Origin: Symbiodinium natans
Lineage: Eukaryota > Sar > Dinophyceae > Suessiales > Symbiodiniaceae
Reading direction: 5' to 3'
Length of the DNA: 64,000 nt
Assembly: GCA_905221605.1 (NCBI GenBank)
Contig: CAJNDS010002246.1
Span: 902,958-966,957 of the forward strand
Under the pieces are notes generated by a model. It did no database searches. It worked only from the letters and a program-made list of their open reading frames with translations, and had not been told where the DNA came from. Shown in pieces: positions 62,706 to 64,000 of this stretch (positions within the stretch are counted from its first letter, which is position 1; every line of letters starts with the position of its first letter). The position numbers were made by a program, and so were the translations under genes.

Positions 62706-63673
62706 CACCCATGGTGCGGCCTGTGCTGAGGATCATCCCGGAAGGCTTTGGCCCTGGTCAGACATTTCAAGTCCAAGGCGCTTTGTTTAAACATCTTAGA
62801 TATATATATATATATTTATTTATGTATTTATTTATTTATAATTTAAATTTATATTTATATTTATATTTATATTTATATTTATATTTATTTATTTGTTTTT
62901 GTTTTTACTTTTGTTTTAGGGGGGAGGGGGGGTAGGGTTTGTTAGGTTTGTCAGGGTTGTTTGTGGTTTTCGGTTTTTGTTTTAGCGCTTTTGGTTTTCA
63001 GGGTTTTAGGGAATAAGTGACGGGCGGTGGGGAGGGGGTACTCGGAGACTCTTTCAGGCACGTTCTTGTACGACCTTCCCCCGTGCCCGTGACCTGACAG
63101 AGTAGGTGTACGTTTTCCTTTCAACCGCGAGCTCCTACCTAGAGGAACCTTTACACTCCCAACCAAAAGTATACCCTAAACCCTAAACCCGAAACCCGAT
63201 AGCCAAAATCTAAGGTTGCCCTGGGTAAGCCCAAGCCCCTTCTTGCGCATGACCCGCGCCGACGTGATGATCATGGTTTGCAAGCAAGCCGAGAAGGGCC
63301 CGGGAGTTGCGATGGATGCCTGGCCGGCCCAAGTGTTTGGCAAGTACTTGGAGGTTCGTGGTACTTATAAACACATTCTCACTGTACTCAGAACTGTACT
63401 TATAACCATATTAAGGCACTTAAGGGGCTTATATGTGGGTTATAAGTACAGTTTTAGTTGTTGATTAAGTACCATGAACCTCCAAGTAAGATGGTGCTGA
63501 CACCTTTGTCGATTGCCTGACATCCGCAGAGCAACAGTGGCCCCGAAGCCTGGAAAGCCAGTCTGCAACGAAAGTTCGTTCAGGGCATGCGGCGCCTCGA
63601 CCAAGACCGAGCCGACGGTGTGGGCGGGGCGGTGCGGCAGAAAGCACAGAAGGGCTGGGCTGTGCCGGGAGTG
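62706..63673 (+). CDS. Gene S: three exons, continuing past the window
   Basis: 62706-62777 follows GCCCCCAAG and reads MVRPVLRIIPEGFGPGQTF, then QVQ, with a GC or GT donor. 63236-63353 follows AAGCCCAAG and reads TRADVMIMVCKQAEKGPGVA, then MDAWPAQVFGKYLE; its last codons and donor (GAG|GTTCGTGG) come from the M1 left end. 63530-63673 follows GACATCCGCAG and reads SNSGPEAWKASLQRKFVQGM, then RRLDQDRADGVGGAVRQKAQ and KGWAVPGV, donor GTGAGC. The last two join in phase 0. P-x-G-x-GPGQ-x-F is a motif I have seen in many protist proteins, of unclear role. Product unknown. Confidence 0.5.
62801..62892. repeat. (TATTTA)n / (TA)n AT-rich satellite
   Basis: TATATATATATATTTATTTA, then TTTATATTTATATTTATATT and more. 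In the first visible intron of gene S. Confidence 0.9.
63345..63488. mobile_element. M1 inverted-repeat element at an exon edge
   Basis: Left TACTTGGAGGTTCGTGG, then TACTTATAAACACATTC; right GATTAAGTACCATGAACC, then TCCAAGTA. It overlaps the last nine coding bases of the exon at 63236. The middle TTAAGGCACTTAAGGGGC fits the M1 consensus. Confidence 0.8.
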
Positions 63674-63679
63674 GTGAGC

Positions 63680-64000
63680 CGAGGACTCGGGCTTGTGGGG
63701 TTTAAGGTTGGGATTCCATAGGTTTTTTGAAACCTGGGTCCTAAACCCTCAGCCCCAAACCCCTAAACCGTTGGGCTAACAGTCGAGGGCTTCAAGGAGT
63801 TTGGGGTTTATGGATCTTTTTGGGGGAGTGGCCCCAACCAAAAACATATACAACAAAAACAAAAGCCCTAAACCCTAGGCCTCTCTCCCCAAAGCCCTCA
63901 ACCGGAAAGGCACGCTTCATAAAATGAGGCTCCAAGGCTTTGTGGTGCTTTACTGTAACTTTACATCTGTAGCCTTTTTGGGTTTATTGGGTTTCTTAAG
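63680..64000. other. Right edge: degenerate telomeric units and a dispersed repeat
   Basis: Scattered CCCTAAACC and GGTTTA phrases. The last 60 bases (GTGGTGCTTTACTGTAACTT and on) match 41078-41135 (GTGGTACTTTACCGTAACTT). That pair is a further dispersed repeat whose ends I cannot define. No exon seen. Confidence 0.5.

Overview
The window reads as nuclear DNA of a eukaryotic protist whose telomere repeat is TTTAGGG. A dinoflagellate or close alveolate relative is the best guess (inference). Support: GC-rich third codon positions; very short exons; donors that include GC and perhaps GA besides GT, as known for dinoflagellate introns; a decayed ORF with a GRPLG...WL motif I associate with dinoflagellate ORFs. 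Other TTTAGGG lineages (chromerids, cryptophytes, green algae) are not excluded. I found no spliced-leader sequence, rRNA, tRNA, CRISPR or prokaryotic operon signal.

The dominant feature is more than 60 telomere-type arrays in both orientations, from a few units to about 800 bp, across almost the whole 64 kb. Between them lie GC-rich islands of 30-250 bp. Nearly all of these read as protein-coding exons on the plus strand, bounded by AG and by GT or GC. Several islands join into phase-consistent chains: 12969-17439, 32308-34388, 41711-42248, 46285-46546, 51036-51221, 52908-55729, 57406-58131 and 59815-61508. I read the region as a row of plus-strand genes whose introns are packed with telomeric arrays and small mobile elements. 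Short exons are often open in more than one frame, so individual links remain provisional.

A second layer is at least nine families of small inverted-repeat elements (named M1-M9 here) plus a single foldback copy. They lie in the introns and several abut exons exactly. M1 and M4 and the foldback carry usable splice sites at or near their ends, like introners. Some element copies contain a telomeric array.

Layout. 0-2.8 kb: arrays, M2, M3 and M6 copies and the end of a first gene. 3.2-4.5 kb: a modular non-telomeric block (A). 4.5-12 kb: exon islands, arrays and a decayed ORF at 8.3 kb. 12-13 kb: arrays with higher-order repeats. 13-17.4 kb: gene A. 17.7-26.7 kb: exon islands and mobile elements. 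26.6-31.5 kb: the only long telomere-free stretch, holding a conventional gene for a four-helix membrane protein. 32.3-34.4 kb: the best multi-exon model. 34.5-36.2 kb: a minisatellite and block B, related to block A. 36-64 kb: further genes, including a possible PH-like protein (52.9-55.7 kb), a cysteine-cluster protein (46.9 kb) and a gene running off the right end.
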